The notes under the pieces were generated by a model. That model ran no database searches, was not told where the DNA came from, and saw only the letters and a program-made list of their open reading frames with translations. A DNA stretch of 7,162 nucleotides, from contig JAHZHG010000021.1 of NCBI GenBank assembly GCA_019420425.1, positions 1 to 7,162 of the forward strand, read 5' to 3'. Source of the stretch: Clostridiales bacterium. GTDB taxonomy: Bacteria > Bacillota > Clostridia > Lachnospirales > Lachnospiraceae. This document shows, one piece after another, positions 6,901 to 7,162 of the stretch. The position numbers and the translations under genes are program-made. Every line of letters begins with the position of its first letter. Within the stretch, counting starts at the first letter, position 1.

Positions 6901-7162
6901 TGTTCTCCCCTCCTCCGGTAAGTCTCAGCATATGTTCGGCGAGCTGCCGGTAGCAGGCAGCCATGTGGGATTCGGGCAGAGCCTCAATAACGGTTTTGCC
7001 CTGGTTTTCCGCCTTCTGAACCGCGCTGTCCCGGGGAAGCACGGAGATAATCTCCCCGCCGATTTCCTTCAGCGCCTTTTCCACCAGCTCCTGCTCGTCC
7101 GGAATATTCCTTGAATTAAGAATCACACCGGAATATTCCGCGTAGCCTCTTTTTCCGAAATT
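6893..7162 (-). CDS. NifH-like iron protein (nitrogenase reductase superfamily), C-terminal part
   Basis: This is the last 89 codons of a gene that enters from the right edge; the frame is open to base 7162 and ends with TGA at 6895-6893. The visible part matches the C-terminal end of NifH, BchL and CfbC proteins: a Tyr/Ser-Gly-Val strand, then the hallmark N-S-R-N, then an acidic helix, then the V-L-P-R-D and V-Q-K-A-E segments (NifH has V-P-R-D and V-Q-R-A-E), then T-V-I-E and a closing helix. Family proteins are homodimeric ATPases with a bridging [4Fe-4S] cluster that donate electrons to a component 1 partner. The P-loop and cluster cysteines lie outside the window, so activity cannot be checked. 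A GTG at 7126 could look like a start, but the family homology continues upstream of it, so it is internal. The gene overlaps the next one by 8 bases, which supports the pair acting together. Whether it is closest to NifH, CfbC or BchL cannot be decided from this piece. Confidence 0.93.
   Translation of the reverse strand, partial: NFGKRGYAEYSGVILNSRNIPDEQELVEKALKEIGGEIISVLPRDSAVQKAENQGKTVIEALPESHMAACYRQLAEHMLRLTGGGENNG
6905..6916 (-). promoter_or_regulatory. Strong ribosome binding site for the larger component 1 subunit
   Basis: On the minus strand the bases read GGAGGAGGGGAG, followed by AACA and then ATG at 6900. The site lies inside the end of the iron-protein gene. It fixes the start of the next gene at 6900 and shows that this gene has its own efficient initiation as well as overlap coupling. 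Confidence 0.75.

Noticed and set aside
6893..7126. A separate 77-residue protein starting at GTG 7126
   Set aside because: NifH-family similarity continues upstream of this GTG to the window edge in the same open frame, so it is an internal valine codon.
7099..7139. Two copies of CCGGAATATTCC (7099-7110 and 7128-7139), each containing a 10-base palindrome, as an operator pair
   Set aside because: Both lie within the coding sequence of the iron protein, in different reading phases, far from any gene start. Coincidence of coding sequence is the simpler explanation.
4478..7162. True nitrogen-fixing nitrogenase (nifHDK)
   Set aside because: The subunits are short and divergent, the smaller one lacks the third cluster cysteine, no mid-protein cofactor cysteine is seen in the larger one, and no nifE, nifN or nifB is visible.
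1..7162. tRNA, rRNA, CRISPR array, insertion sequence or phage sequence
   Set aside because: No repeated spacer structure, transposase motif, terminal inverted repeats or RNA gene pattern was seen; almost all bases are in the eight genes described.

Overview
This window is one dense, fully co-directional gene cluster read on the minus strand (right to left). It is open at both ends. Eight genes are visible, in transcription order: (1) the C-terminal part of a NifH-type iron protein; (2) and (3) two nitrogenase 'component 1' subunits (NifD/K, BchN/B, CfbD superfamily); (4) a FecB/BtuF-type extracellular binding protein; (5) a FecCD/BtuC-type permease; (6) its ABC ATPase; (7) a HypB/UreG-like P-loop GTPase; (8) the N-terminal two thirds or so of an unusual ABC-type ATPase that carries an extra N-terminal domain and has no membrane partner here. 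Most neighbouring genes overlap by 4 to 8 bases. The only non-coding gap of note (about 55 bases) holds a perfect 10-bp stem-loop between the binding-protein and permease genes.

Organism: the strong GGAGG-type ribosome sites, the Gram-positive-style leader on the binding protein, the moderate GC content and the oxygen-sensitive enzyme type suggest an anaerobic member of the Firmicutes, probably Clostridia. This is an inference from style, not a marker-based identification.

How the genes may work together: the iron protein (right edge to 6893) would pass electrons one at a time, driven by ATP, to the heterodimer encoded at 6900-4478. The larger subunit keeps all three cysteines that bind the cluster in this superfamily (C11, C49, C109). 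The smaller subunit keeps the central one (C37) but has proline where the third should be. This 3+1 pattern fits a single [4Fe-4S] cluster, as in the tetrapyrrole reductases DPOR and COR, and does not fit a nitrogenase P-cluster. No nifE, nifN or nifB gene is visible, and the larger subunit has no mid-protein cysteine that could hold FeMo-cofactor. Nitrogen fixation is therefore unlikely.

The enzyme genes run directly into an importer of the family that carries siderophores, haem, cobalamin and similar metal complexes, and then into a metal-chaperone-like GTPase. My working model is an uptake-and-reduce system: a metal complex, tetrapyrrole or other small molecule is imported by genes 4-6 and reduced by genes 1-3. 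Genes 7 and 8 would handle a metal or keep the enzyme active. The substrate cannot be read from the sequence. The conserved-looking unit of a divergent nitrogenase-like reductase, dedicated importer, GTPase and extra ATPase is the most interesting thing here.
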